Below, piece after piece: positions 38,346 to 46,286 of a DNA stretch of 64,000 nucleotides. A model generated the notes under the pieces. That model did no database searches. It had not been told where the DNA came from and saw only the letters and a program-made list of their open reading frames with translations. Position 1 is the stretch's first letter. Every line of letters begins with the position of its first letter. A program made the position numbers and the translations under genes. The stretch is from Devosia sp. Root436 (GTDB taxonomy: Bacteria; Pseudomonadota; Alphaproteobacteria; Rhizobiales; Devosiaceae), in the NCBI RefSeq assembly GCF_001426345.1, contig NZ_LMEM01000002.1, forward strand, positions 62,001-126,000, in the 5' to 3' direction.

Positions 38346-38380
38346 TGTAAAGGTTTTCATCAATGATGTAAAGGTTTACA
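38346..38380. promoter_or_regulatory. Paired LacI-type operators
   Basis: TGTAAAGGTTTTCA (38346-38359) and TGTAAAGGTTTACA (38367-38380) are 21 bp apart, two helical turns. The second is symmetric (TGTAAA-GG-TTTACA), close to the LacI-family TGTAAACGTTTACA pattern. They lie 61-95 bp before the ATPase start and between it and the divergent LacI gene. Confidence 0.7.
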
Positions 38381-38475
38381 CAAACGGAAAACGGTATAAC
38401 CGTATCAGGAGGGTCTGGTGCGCGTCGCGGCATCTGCTACAGGCAGCAAACGCAGGCGCCAGAAGATGGGTGGGG

Positions 38476-38623
38476 CTTAGGTTGCGCAGACAGTTTGGTC
38501 AGGACGAGCCGAAAATGGCGGTCTTCGAGAACCGGCGCGCAGCGTGCGTTCTGCACGTGAGCACCGGAAGCGCAGAAGACTGTCATTTGCAGGCCGCCAT
38601 GGCCAAAATGGACGCAACCTAAG
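38476..38623. repeat. Family C structured repeat, copy 2
   Basis: Perfect 11-bp ends CTTAGGTTGCG / CGCAACCTAAG; AATGGCGGTCTTC pairs with GAAGACTGTCATT; tip CGTGC-GTTCT-GCACG. Its last base abuts the GTG start of the LacI gene, so the regulator's message begins at or reads through this hairpin. Confidence 0.88.
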
Positions 38624-39649
38624 GTGCAGCACCAGAAACTGGCCACGATCGAGGACGTTGCGGCACTTGCCGGCGTATCCATCGCCACGGTCAGCCGTGC
38701 CATCAATGAACCGACCAAGGTCGCCGACGAGACCCGGCGCCGGGTCAACGAGGCCATCGCCCGCACCGGCTACACCACCAATGCCATGGCGCGCTCGCTG
38801 CGTATGCGGCGCTCCAACATGATCCTGATTCTGGCGCCCGATGTGGGCGACCCGAACTTTTCCAATATCCTGGTCGGTCTCGAGACCGAGGCCAGCAAGC
38901 GCGGCTATGGCGTGCTGATCGGCAATACCCAGAACGACGCCACGCGCGAGACCGACTATCTGCGCTTCATCAGTTCCAACCAGGCCGATGGCTTGATCCT
39001 CTTCACCGGCCACCTGCCCTATGGCTTCGGCAGCGATAGCGGCGAGTCCCGCCTGCCGCCGATGGTGGCGGTCAACGAGCCGGTCAGCAACAGCGACGTG
39101 CCCTATGTCGGCGTCGACAATTTCGAGGGTGCCCGCGTCGCCACCGAACACCTCATCTCCCAAGGGCACAAGCGCATCGCCTTTATCGGCCATTCCACCG
39201 GCAAGGCCGTCAACCAGCTGCGCGAGCAGGGCTACCGCGCCGCGCTCGAAGGCGCCGGCATTGCCATCGAGTCGCGCCTGATCCTGCCCGGCGACGGCAC
39301 CACCGAATCCGGCCGCCAGGCCACCGAGCACATGTTCGTCCGCGATGTGCTGCCCACCGCCTTCTTCTGCGTCAACGACGCCACGGCTTTGGGCGTCATC
39401 ATCTCGCTCAATGCCCGCAAGTATGACCTGCCGCGCCAGTTCTCGGTGATGGGCTTTGACGACATTTCCTTTGCCAGCTTCGTCACCCCGTCGCTGACCA
39501 CCATGAAGCAGCCTCGCCTCAAGATCGGCGAAGAGGCCATGGACCTGCTGCTGGCCTTGCTCGAAGGCAAGCCGCCCCGCCGCAACGAAGTGCTGCTGCG
39601 GGCCGAGTTGATCGTGCGCAATTCGGTGAGCCGGTTCGGGCGGGATTAG
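38624..39649 (+). CDS. LacI-family regulator of the sugar importer
   Basis: A 341-residue LacI protein. N-terminal helix-turn-helix TIEDVAALAGVSIATVSRAINEP (residues 7-29) with hinge TNAMARSLRMRRS, then a ribose-binding-like core (LILAPDVGDPNFSNILVGLE, VMGFDDISFASFVTPSLTT). The only fitting start is GTG at 38624; an upstream in-frame stop lies in the repeat. Divergent from the importer operon, so it likely binds the paired sites at 38346-38380 and may repress both transcripts. Confidence 0.92.
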   Translation: MQHQKLATIEDVAALAGVSIATVSRAINEPTKVADETRRRVNEAIARTGYTTNAMARSLRMRRSNMILILAPDVGDPNFSNILVGLETEASKRGYGVLIGNTQNDATRETDYLRFISSNQADGLILFTGHLPYGFGSDSGESRLPPMVAVNEPVSNSDVPYVGVDNFEGARVATEHLISQGHKRIAFIGHSTGKAVNQLREQGYRAALEGAGIAIESRLILPGDGTTESGRQATEHMFVRDVLPTAFFCVNDATALGVIISLNARKYDLPRQFSVMGFDDISFASFVTPSLTTMKQPRLKIGEEAMDLLLALLEGKPPRRNEVLLRAELIVRNSVSRFGRD

Positions 39650-39650
39650 G

Positions 39651-39768
39651 GGCACGCCCTCGTGGTTCGAGACGCTGAAGAAGCGCATTTCATCATGATA
39701 CAGTGTTCCAGCAGCCCTCATGGTGAGGTGCGAGCTCTTCGCGAGCCTCGAACCACGAGGGCGTGGCA
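39651..39768. repeat. Family B palindromic repeat
   Basis: Slightly shortened copy; the left inner arm is eroded (CATTTCATCATGATACAGTG) while the right inner arm AGCCCTCATGGTGAGG is intact. Between convergent lacI and DUF305 genes. Confidence 0.85.
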
Positions 39769-39773
39769 GAAGC

Positions 39774-40127
39774 TCAATACCCCTTCTTCGCCAACCAGGC
39801 CTTCATCCAGGCAATCTCTTCCTCCTGCGCAGCAATAACCCCCTCGGCCAGCGCCTTCACCTCCGGGTCGGTGCCGTGTTCCAGCACCACGCGCGCCATG
39901 TCCACCGCGCCCTGGTGATGCGGGATCATGCCGCGGATGAAATCAACATCGGCGTCGCCGCTATAGGCAATATCCATGTCGGCATGCATGCGCGTATTGG
40001 CCGCCTTGTAGGCCGTGGTGGCGGCGCTGTCGGCGGCCATGGCGGCGCCGTGGCCCGAATGGTCCTGTGCCCAGGCGGGGAGGCCAAAGGCGATGATCAA
40101 CGCGGATGCGAGCAGCAGCGATTTCAT
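39774..40127 (-). CDS. DUF305 secreted protein
   Basis: A 117-residue exported protein. The signal peptide ends PAWAQ-D; a short His-rich start DHSGHGAAM is followed by the four-helix DUF305 core with [25 protein letters not shown]. The M-x2-M and HHQGA residues of this family bind metals, and some members (CopM) bind copper; the copper locus lies 5 kb away. GGAG 9 bp before the ATG supports the start at 40127 over a longer frame. Confidence 0.88.
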   Translation of the reverse strand: MKSLLLASALIIAFGLPAWAQDHSGHGAAMAADSAATTAYKAANTRMHADMDIAYSGDADVDFIRGMIPHHQGAVDMARVVLEHGTDPEVKALAEGVIAAQEEEIAWMKAWLAKKGY

Positions 40128-40229
40128 GACGGAAAGCTCCTTGGTTTGCTGACCCGAGCCTTGTCCCGGATTCCCCAATGGGAAGGTCAAGCGCATTGAC
40201 AGCCGCAGCCCATATTGTTACTTAACTCT

Positions 40230-40577
40230 ATGCTTAACCAACAACCAACCAATCTCGACCTCATGTTCCAGGCGCTGGCCGATCCGACGCGCCGCGCCAT
40301 GATCGACCGCCTCAGCCGTGGCCCCGCCTCGGTCAGCGAGCTGGCCAAGCCCTTCGACATGTCGCTGCCCGCCGTGGTGCAGCACCTGCAGGCGCTGGAA
40401 CATTCGGGCCTCGTCAGCTCGCAGAAGGTGGGCCGCGTCCGCACCGTGCAGATCCAGCCCGATGCGCTCAGCCTTGCCGAACAATGGATCAATGATCGCC
40501 GCACCATGTGGGTGAAACGGCTGGATCGCCTGGGCGATTTCCTCGCCGAAACCGACGAACCGGAGACCAGGACGTGA
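40230..40577 (+). CDS. ArsR-family regulator (SRPBCC-linked), first pair
   Basis: A 115-residue winged-helix repressor: MFQALADPTRRAMIDRLSRGPASVSEL, then LPAVVQHLQALEHSGLVSSQKVGRVRTVQIQP. The metal-site motif ELCVCDL of classical ArsR is absent; this is the branch that is paired with SRPBCC (AHSA1) genes. The downstream gene starts within its stop codon (GTGA). ATG at 40230 is chosen over a TTG at 40215. Confidence 0.9.
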   Translation: MLNQQPTNLDLMFQALADPTRRAMIDRLSRGPASVSELAKPFDMSLPAVVQHLQALEHSGLVSSQKVGRVRTVQIQPDALSLAEQWINDRRTMWVKRLDRLGDFLAETDEPETRT

Positions 40578-41050
40578 CCGATCGCAGCATCACCCATGGC
40601 AGCTTCACCCTGGAGCGCCGCTGGAAGACCACGCCGGCCCGCATCTACAAGGCGTTGAGCGACGAGACCGCCAAGCAGAAATGGTTCGGCCCGCCCGAAA
40701 CCTGGGGCCGGGACGAGCATCACATGGACTTTCGCGTTGGCGGCATCGAGACCAGCGTCGGCGGTCCCATTGGCGGCGCCGTCCACCGCTTCAGGGCGGT
40801 CTATCAGGACATCGTGCCCAACGAGCGCATCATCTACAGCTACGACATGCACCTGGACGACGTACGCATTTCGGTCTCTCTCACCAGCTTCGAGATCAAG
40901 CCGGATGGCGACCACACCATCCTCGTCATGACCGAACACGGCGCTTTTCTCGATGGCTTTGCCGGCGACGGCAACGAAATCCGCCGCGAAGGCACTGCCA
41001 TACTGCTCGACAATCTGGGCCGTTACCTGGAGCGCACAGGGATGAATTGA
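40574..41050 (+). CDS. SRPBCC/AHSA1-domain protein, first pair
   Basis: A 158-residue START-like domain: FTLERRWKTTPARIYKALSDETAKQKWFGPPETW opens the fold and the C-terminal helix is EIRREGTAILLDNLGRYLE. Such proteins bind small hydrophobic ligands, and when fused in operon with ArsR-like regulators they are thought to act in ligand sensing or detoxification. GTG start overlaps the ArsR stop by 4 bp. Confidence 0.9.
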   Translation: MTDRSITHGSFTLERRWKTTPARIYKALSDETAKQKWFGPPETWGRDEHHMDFRVGGIETSVGGPIGGAVHRFRAVYQDIVPNERIIYSYDMHLDDVRISVSLTSFEIKPDGDHTILVMTEHGAFLDGFAGDGNEIRREGTAILLDNLGRYLERTGMN

Positions 41051-41054
41051 GGGT

Positions 41055-41130
41055 ATTCCCTCATGCCGTCGCTCCCGCTATCCACCCTCGTTCCGTCCCC
41101 ATCAAGGGGAGGGAATGAGGGTGAGGGTCA
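41055..41130. repeat. Family A-related fragment
   Basis: TTCCCTCATGCC ... CCACCCTCGTTCC and AGGGGAGGGAATGAGGGTGAGGGT; matches the tails beside the Family A units at 516 and 4011. Lies in the 101-bp gap between the two convergent SRPBCC genes. Confidence 0.55.
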
Positions 41131-41151
41131 GTCACACAGCGGAACGGGGAG

Positions 41152-41655
41152 CTACTTCCCCGCCTTCAGCCGCTCCAGCAGCTCGTCGAACTTGACCATG
41201 CTCGCATTGGCGCCCCATTCCATGCCGGTCGCCACAATGGCATCGCGGGACTCGATGGAATCGACCCGGCTCACCGAGCGGTACCAGGTCTTGCCGTCGC
41301 GCTCCTCGAAATGGTGTTCCTCGTAGAACCGGGCGTCTTCCTCGAACTGGCCTTCGACGACGAATGTGTTGCGGATCATCGTCTTGGGCTCCACGGCGAG
41401 ATAGGTGCCAAAGAACACGATTTCCGAGCCGTCGCTCATGGTCGAGATCACCCGCCACTTGCCGCCGGTGCGCACGTCATATTCGACGACCTCGTTTTCT
41501 TCGCGCGGGCCGAACCAATAGGCCACATGCTCCTTCCGGGTCCACACCGTCCACACCAGGTCCAGCGGCGCGTCGAAGCTGCGCGACATGATGATGACGG
41601 GTTCGTCGGCGGGCAGTTCGGTCTTGAAGGGATTGGGGAATGTCTGGGCGTTCAT
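41152..41655 (-). CDS. SRPBCC/AHSA1-domain protein, second pair
   Basis: A 167-residue START-like protein: PVIIMSRSFDAPLDLVWTVWTRKEHVAYWFGPREEN at the start and ASMVKFDELLERLKAG at the end. It follows the second ArsR gene by 13 bp and faces the first SRPBCC gene. Sequence similarity between the two SRPBCC proteins is limited, so they are not a recent tandem duplicate. Confidence 0.9.
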   Translation of the reverse strand: MNAQTFPNPFKTELPADEPVIIMSRSFDAPLDLVWTVWTRKEHVAYWFGPREENEVVEYDVRTGGKWRVISTMSDGSEIVFFGTYLAVEPKTMIRNTFVVEGQFEEDARFYEEHHFEERDGKTWYRSVSRVDSIESRDAIVATGMEWGANASMVKFDELLERLKAGK

Positions 41656-41668
41656 CTGTCGGCTCCTG

Positions 41669-42010
41669 TCAGTTCTTCGTCTTGTTTTCGGGGGTCTGCA
41701 GTCTGGTGAGATAGGCGTCGAGCTGATCGAGATTCTGCTCCCAGAACCTGCGATAGAACTCGACCATGGCGGCCACGTCGCGCATCGGCGCGGCCTCCAG
41801 TTTGCAGGGGCGCCACTGCGCCTGCCTGCCGCGGCTGACCAGGCCTGCCCCTTCCAGCACCTTGATGTGCTTGGAAACGGCGGCCAGCGTCATGTCGAAG
41901 GGTTCGGCCAGTTCGTTGACGCTGGCCTCGCCCTGCGCCAGCCGGGCCAGGATGGCGCGGCGGGTCGGGTCGGCAAGGGCAGCGAGCGTGGTGCTCAAGG
42001 TGTCGGCCAT
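41669..42010 (-). CDS. ArsR-family regulator (SRPBCC-linked), second pair
   Basis: A 113-residue winged-helix protein: TLAALADPTRRAILARLAQGEASVNELAEPFDMTLAAVSKHIKVLEGAGL. Same branch as the first pair. It probably represses itself and the following SRPBCC gene via the inverted repeat at 42013-42047, which starts 2 bp before its ATG. Confidence 0.9.
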   Translation of the reverse strand: MADTLSTTLAALADPTRRAILARLAQGEASVNELAEPFDMTLAAVSKHIKVLEGAGLVSRGRQAQWRPCKLEAAPMRDVAAMVEFYRRFWEQNLDQLDAYLTRLQTPENKTKN

Positions 42011-42012
42011 TT

Positions 42013-42047
42013 ATTCAACCATTTTGTATAATACTAATTAGTTGAAT
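42013..42047. promoter_or_regulatory. Putative ArsR operator and promoter
   Basis: ATTCAAC (42013) and GTTGAAT (42041) form an inverted repeat around an AT-rich core containing TATAAT on the plus strand and TATTAT on the minus strand. AT content stands out from the surroundings. It sits between arsR and cobF, so it may drive one or both. Confidence 0.5.
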
Positions 42048-42100
42048 ACTGCCGATTGCGGCGCTTGTCAACACAACCGCATCAGGGCAAGGAAGCGGGC

Positions 42101-42829
42101 ATGAAAACCATCCTCATCGTGGGCATCGGCACCGGCAATCCCGAGCACCTGACGGTGCAGGCCATCAACGCGCTCAATCGCGCCGACCGGCTGTTCATTC
42201 CCGACAAAGGCGCCGGCAAGGCCGACCTAGCCGACCTGCGCCGCGACATCGTCGCCCGCTACGTCACCAATCCGGCCAGCCGCATGGTCACCTACGGCGT
42301 GCCCCGCCGCGATGCCGCCAACCCCGATTACAGCGCCGGTGTCGATGACTGGCATGCGGCACTCGCCGCCATCTTCCGTGGCCTGCTCGACCAGGTGCCC
42401 GACAATGGCGCCGGGGCCTTCCTCGTCTGGGGCGATCCGGGCCTCTACGATTCGACCATCCGCATCGTCGAGCGCCTGAGCGCCGATCACACGATCGAAA
42501 TCATCCCCGGCATATCGGCCATCCAGGCCCTCACCGCCGCCCATGGCATCGCGCTAAACCGCATCGGCCAGCCCGTCCACATCACCACCGGCCGCAAGCT
42601 CGGCCCCGTGACGGACGACACCGTGGTCATGCTCGACGGCCAGGCCGCTTTCCTCCATGCCGATCCCGACCTCGACATCTTCTGGGGCGCCTATCTCGGC
42701 ACGCCGGACCAGATCACCATCGCGGGTAGACTGGGCGATGTGCGCGACGAGATCGTGACGACCCGCAAGGCCGCACGGGAACAGCATGGCTGGATCATGG
42801 ATACATACCTGCTGCGCAAGCGAGGTTAG
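42101..42829 (+). CDS. cobF: Precorrin-6A synthase (deacetylating)
   Basis: A 242-residue SAM-dependent tetrapyrrole methyltransferase of the aerobic cobalamin pathway, methylating C-1 of precorrin-5 with loss of acetate. VGIGTGNPEHLTVQAINALNRAD at the N-terminus and GDPGLYDSTIRIVERL, IIPGISAIQALTAAHGIALN follow. An AAGGAAG site precedes the ATG. It leads the cob genes but is split from cobG by the HEPN-like gene. No cobalamin riboswitch could be recognised in the short upstream space. Confidence 0.95.
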   Translation: MKTILIVGIGTGNPEHLTVQAINALNRADRLFIPDKGAGKADLADLRRDIVARYVTNPASRMVTYGVPRRDAANPDYSAGVDDWHAALAAIFRGLLDQVPDNGAGAFLVWGDPGLYDSTIRIVERLSADHTIEIIPGISAIQALTAAHGIALNRIGQPVHITTGRKLGPVTDDTVVMLDGQAAFLHADPDLDIFWGAYLGTPDQITIAGRLGDVRDEIVTTRKAAREQHGWIMDTYLLRKRG

Positions 42830-42913
42830 GGATGGAGTCGCACGAGAGGTACCCCTCTCTTCTCCGTATCCGGAGGACTTCCAAGAGTTGATATATGGAG
42901 GCGTACGGAGAAG

Positions 42914-43600
42914 ATGGCTGAATTTTCGATTGAGTTGAATGACGACAATACCGTCAAACGTATTATGCGCGATGGTGTGCAACACGATGGCAGTGCAACG
43001 CTGGAGCAGCTTTTCAGCATCGTCACGATCTATTTCCAACTCGCGAACTCGAACCTAAATCAGATGCGCACTGCAGAAACGGCGAAAGACAAGCGCGGGT
43101 TTGGTGTTCAGGCATTTCTAATGAGCCTGACAGGGCTTGAAGCATTCGCCAACACCTATTTCCACCTTCGCGCGCAAGAACGTGAACGACCGGACCTTGA
43201 GCGCCAAGTCGAGCAAAATCGCAGCACCTTGGCACAGAAGTTCCGTGAATTAATCGCGCTCCTAGATGATCCTCAAATGCGGGAACAGGAAGCGCTGCTC
43301 GTCCGCATTTTTTCTTTTTCCAGTCTGAGGAATGAACTGATGCACCCGCGTTGGGCACCCTCCTCAGTTAACTTGGTTACGGGTGGCCCAATCATCATCC
43401 ATGGATTGGTTGAGAATATGCAGGCGCAGTTCGAGGAATATCGCTTTTGTCATGAAGCTCTGTTCTGGTGCTTGCTTGTTGTTGCTAGAATTGCCCAATC
43501 GCGCGGCAATAGCGATGTCAGCGGCTTCATGTTCCACTGGACAGGCAACTACGGCTTGACCCTGCCCGTTATCTTGCGGGAACTGCACCTACAGGATTAG
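42914..43600 (+). CDS. HEPN-like domain protein of unknown role inside the cob operon
   Basis: A 228-residue, mostly helical, soluble protein. Residues 139-144 RNELMH within SLRNELMHPRW give the R-x4-H motif of HEPN ribonuclease/toxin-type domains, placed in a helical bundle after a helix FLMSLTGLEAFANTYF. Codons are visibly richer in A and T (AAT, GAA, TTT) than in the flanking cob genes, and it interrupts the usual cobF-cobG order, both pointing to acquisition. No antitoxin-like partner (MNT, DUF86) adjoins it. A perfect R-x4-H is short and may occur by chance, so HEPN membership is a proposal; the reading frame itself is convincing by length and ribosome site (ATGGAGGCG). Confidence 0.6.
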   Translation: MAEFSIELNDDNTVKRIMRDGVQHDGSATLEQLFSIVTIYFQLANSNLNQMRTAETAKDKRGFGVQAFLMSLTGLEAFANTYFHLRAQERERPDLERQVEQNRSTLAQKFRELIALLDDPQMREQEALLVRIFSFSSLRNELMHPRWAPSSVNLVTGGPIIIHGLVENMQAQFEEYRFCHEALFWCLLVVARIAQSRGNSDVSGFMFHWTGNYGLTLPVILRELHLQD

Positions 43601-43777
43601 TTGCCGCATCATCGCCGCTCCCCTCGCCATTGCAATTGGCTAGGGTCTACTTTGGACACTCGGGTTTGGCGCTTCTCCCGGTGTGAGAGAGGTTTGGCAT
43701 TTTCCAATCAAGGGGCAGGTGTCGATGAGACATCCGGGCCATTTCCCCACTCGCCCCAATCCGCTAAAACCCTCCCC

Positions 43778-44932
43778 ATGGCCCTCGTCCTCCCTATCGC
43801 AGCAAGTCGCCGCGGCGCGTGTCCGACACTCGACGCGCCGATGCAGACCGGCGACGGCCTGCTCGCCCGCCTGCGCATCAAGGGCGGCCGAATCTCGCCC
43901 GCTCAGCTTGCGCGGATCGCCGCCCTTGCGGCCGAACACGGCAATGGCCTGATCGAAATCACCGCCCGCGGCAATCTGCAGGTCCGCGGCCTCACCCCCG
44001 CTTCCGCTGCCCCCTTCGCCCGCGCCACCGATGCCCTCGTCAAGATCGAACGCGGCCTCGTGGTCGAGACCCCGCCACTGGCCGGGGACGATCCGACCGA
44101 GATCGACGACCCGCGCCCCCTCGCCGCCTCCATCCGCGCGGCGGCCACGTTGCTATCCGCCCGGCTCGGCCCCAAGGTCACCGTCATTGTCGATGGCAAT
44201 GGCCGGCTGAACCTGACGGCACTCAAGGCCGATATTCGTCTCACCGCGATCGGTTCCAGCCAGTGGGCCTGCTCGGTCGGCGGACGCAGCGACGTGATCC
44301 TGCGCAATGATGCGCTGATGATCACCCTGCGCCATCTGCGCCAGATTGCCGATCTGGGCCTCGCGGCCCGCGCCACCGACCTCGCCGGCTCAGCCGCGAC
44401 GCCCCATCGCACCAGATCCATTTCGCCCATCGGCATCCTGCCCCTCCGCGACACCACCGCCACCGGCATCGCCCTGCCCTTCGGCAGCAGCGACCATGCC
44501 GCGCTCACCGCGCTGGCCGATGCCGCCACCCATCACGGCATCACCGAGTTCCGCCTCGCCCCGCACCACGGGTTACTCGCCATCGGCGCTCCCCCCGCCT
44601 TCGCCGCCGAAGCCGCCGCCCTCGGCTTCGTCACCGCATCCGACGATCCCCGCATCCGCATCAGCGCCTGCATCGGCAGCGATGGCTGCGCCTCCGGCCA
44701 CATCCCCGCCCGCGTTGTCGCCGCCCGCCTCGCGCCCTACCTCGCGCCCGAAACCAGCCTCCACGTTTCCGGCTGCACCAAGGGCTGCGCCCATCCACGC
44801 CGCGCCGATGTGACGCTGGTGGGCCAGCCGGACGGTTACGGCCTTGTCATCTCCGGCATGGCGGGCGATACGCCTCAGGCGCTGTTGCGCGCGGATCAGC
44901 TTGAGTCCGCCGCCGCGCACCGCCAGGGATGA
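43778..44932 (+). CDS. cobG: Precorrin-3B synthase
   Basis: A 384-residue sulfite/nitrite-reductase-like iron-sulfur enzyme that uses oxygen to make precorrin-3B, marking the aerobic route. The N-terminal GRISPAQLARIAALAAEHGNGLIEITARGN is the ferredoxin-like half-domain; the C-terminal CIGSDGCASG ... VSGCTKGCAHP gives the 4Fe-4S cysteines. The frame is open to 43601 but homology starts at MALVLP (43778). The 177 bp before it hold no other gene. ATGA overlap with cobH. Confidence 0.93.
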   Translation: MALVLPIAASRRGACPTLDAPMQTGDGLLARLRIKGGRISPAQLARIAALAAEHGNGLIEITARGNLQVRGLTPASAAPFARATDALVKIERGLVVETPPLAGDDPTEIDDPRPLAASIRAAATLLSARLGPKVTVIVDGNGRLNLTALKADIRLTAIGSSQWACSVGGRSDVILRNDALMITLRHLRQIADLGLAARATDLAGSAATPHRTRSISPIGILPLRDTTATGIALPFGSSDHAALTALADAATHHGITEFRLAPHHGLLAIGAPPAFAAEAAALGFVTASDDPRIRISACIGSDGCASGHIPARVVAARLAPYLAPETSLHVSGCTKGCAHPRRADVTLVGQPDGYGLVISGMAGDTPQALLRADQLESAAAHRQG

Positions 44933-45567
44933 CGATGCACCACTACGACTACATCAAGGACGGCGACGCGATTTACCGCCAGTCCTTCGCCATCATCCGC
45001 GAAGAGGCCGATCTTTCGGCCTTCTCGCCCGATGAAGCCGAACTCGCCATCCGCATGATCCATGCCGCCGGCTCAGTGGAAGCCGCCCAGCATTTCCAGT
45101 TCGGCCCCAACTTCGTCACCGCCGCCCGCACGGCCCTCGCTTCCGGCGCGCCCATCTTCTGCGATGCCGAAATGGTTGCCCGCGGCGTCACCGCCGCCCG
45201 CCTGCCCGCTCAAAACGAGGTCATCTGCACCCTGCGCGATCCAGCCACCGCGACCATCGCCGCCGAAATCGGCAATACCCGCTCTGCCGCCGCGCTCCGC
45301 CTCTGGCTCCCCCGCCTCGCCGGCTCGGTCGTCGCCATCGGCAATGCGCCCACCGCCTTGTTCTTCCTGCTTGAACTGCTGCGCGACGGCGCGCCCAAGC
45401 CCGCCGCCATCCTCGGCATGCCTGTCGGCTTCGTCGGCGCCGCCGAATCCAAGGCCGCCCTCGCCGAACATTCCTACGGCGTCCCCTACGCCATAGTCCG
45501 CGGCCGTCTCGGCGGCTCGGCCATGACCGCCGCCGCGCTCAATGCCCTGGCGAGGCCGGGCATATGA
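44929..45567 (+). CDS. cobH: Precorrin-8X methylmutase
   Basis: A 212-residue enzyme moving a methyl from C-11 to C-12 to form hydrogenobyrinic acid. YDYIKDGDAIYRQSFAIIREEADL opens it, with the catalytic-His region MIHAAGSVEAAQHFQF and IGNAPTALFFLLELL, GMPVGFVGAAESKAAL. It overlaps cobG and cobI by 4 bp each. Confidence 0.96.
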   Translation: MTMHHYDYIKDGDAIYRQSFAIIREEADLSAFSPDEAELAIRMIHAAGSVEAAQHFQFGPNFVTAARTALASGAPIFCDAEMVARGVTAARLPAQNEVICTLRDPATATIAAEIGNTRSAAALRLWLPRLAGSVVAIGNAPTALFFLLELLRDGAPKPAAILGMPVGFVGAAESKAALAEHSYGVPYAIVRGRLGGSAMTAAALNALARPGI

Positions 45568-46286
45568 GGGGCAAACTGACAGGCGTCGGCACCGGCCCGG
45601 GCGACCCGGACCTGCTCACACTCAAGGCTGTCCGCGCCATCGAAAGCGCCGATGTCGTCGCCTGGTTCGCCAAGCAGGGCAATGTCAGCAATGCCCGCGC
45701 CATCGTGGCCGACCGCATCACCAACCAGATCGAGGAACAGCTCGGCTACCCGGTCACCACCGAGATCGATCGCCGCCACGACGACTACAAGGCGATGACC
45801 GCCGCCTTCTACGAAGAGGCCGCCCAGCGCGTCGCCGCCCATCTCGACGCTGGCCGCAACGTCGCCGTGCTCAGCGAGGGCGACCCGCTGTTCTATGGCA
45901 GCTACATGCATATCCATGTGCGCCTCGCGCCCCGCTACGACACCGCGGTCATCCCCGGCATCACGGCCATGTCCGGCTGCTGGTCCGAAGCCGGACTGCC
46001 CTTGGTGCAGGGCGACGATATCCTGTCGGTCCTGCCCGGCACGCTGGACGAAGTCGATCTCTGCACCCGCCTCAACAATACCGATGGCGCCGTCATCATG
46101 AAGGTGGGCCGCAACCTGCCCAAGATCCGCCGCGCCATCGAGGCCGCCGGCAGGCTCGACAGCGCCGTCTATGTCGAGCGTGGCACCATGGCCAATGGCC
46201 ATTCCATGCGCCTCGCCGACAAGGCCGACGATGTCGCCCCCTATTTCGCCATCGTACTGGTCCCCGGCTGGAGCGGCAGGCCATGA
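45564..46286 (+). CDS. cobI: Precorrin-2 C20-methyltransferase
   Basis: A 240-residue SAM-dependent methyltransferase making precorrin-3A. GVGTGPGDPDLLTLKAVRAIESAD, then NVAVLSEGDPLFYGSYMHIHVRL and VIPGITAMSGCWSEAGLPLVQGDD are diagnostic. It overlaps cobH and cobJ by 4 bp. Confidence 0.95.
   Translation: MRGKLTGVGTGPGDPDLLTLKAVRAIESADVVAWFAKQGNVSNARAIVADRITNQIEEQLGYPVTTEIDRRHDDYKAMTAAFYEEAAQRVAAHLDAGRNVAVLSEGDPLFYGSYMHIHVRLAPRYDTAVIPGITAMSGCWSEAGLPLVQGDDILSVLPGTLDEVDLCTRLNNTDGAVIMKVGRNLPKIRRAIEAAGRLDSAVYVERGTMANGHSMRLADKADDVAPYFAIVLVPGWSGRP

Noticed and set aside
42011-42100. Cobalamin riboswitch before cobF
   Set aside because: No B12-box-like conserved core could be seen and the 90-bp space is too short; the region is better read as an ArsR operator and promoter.
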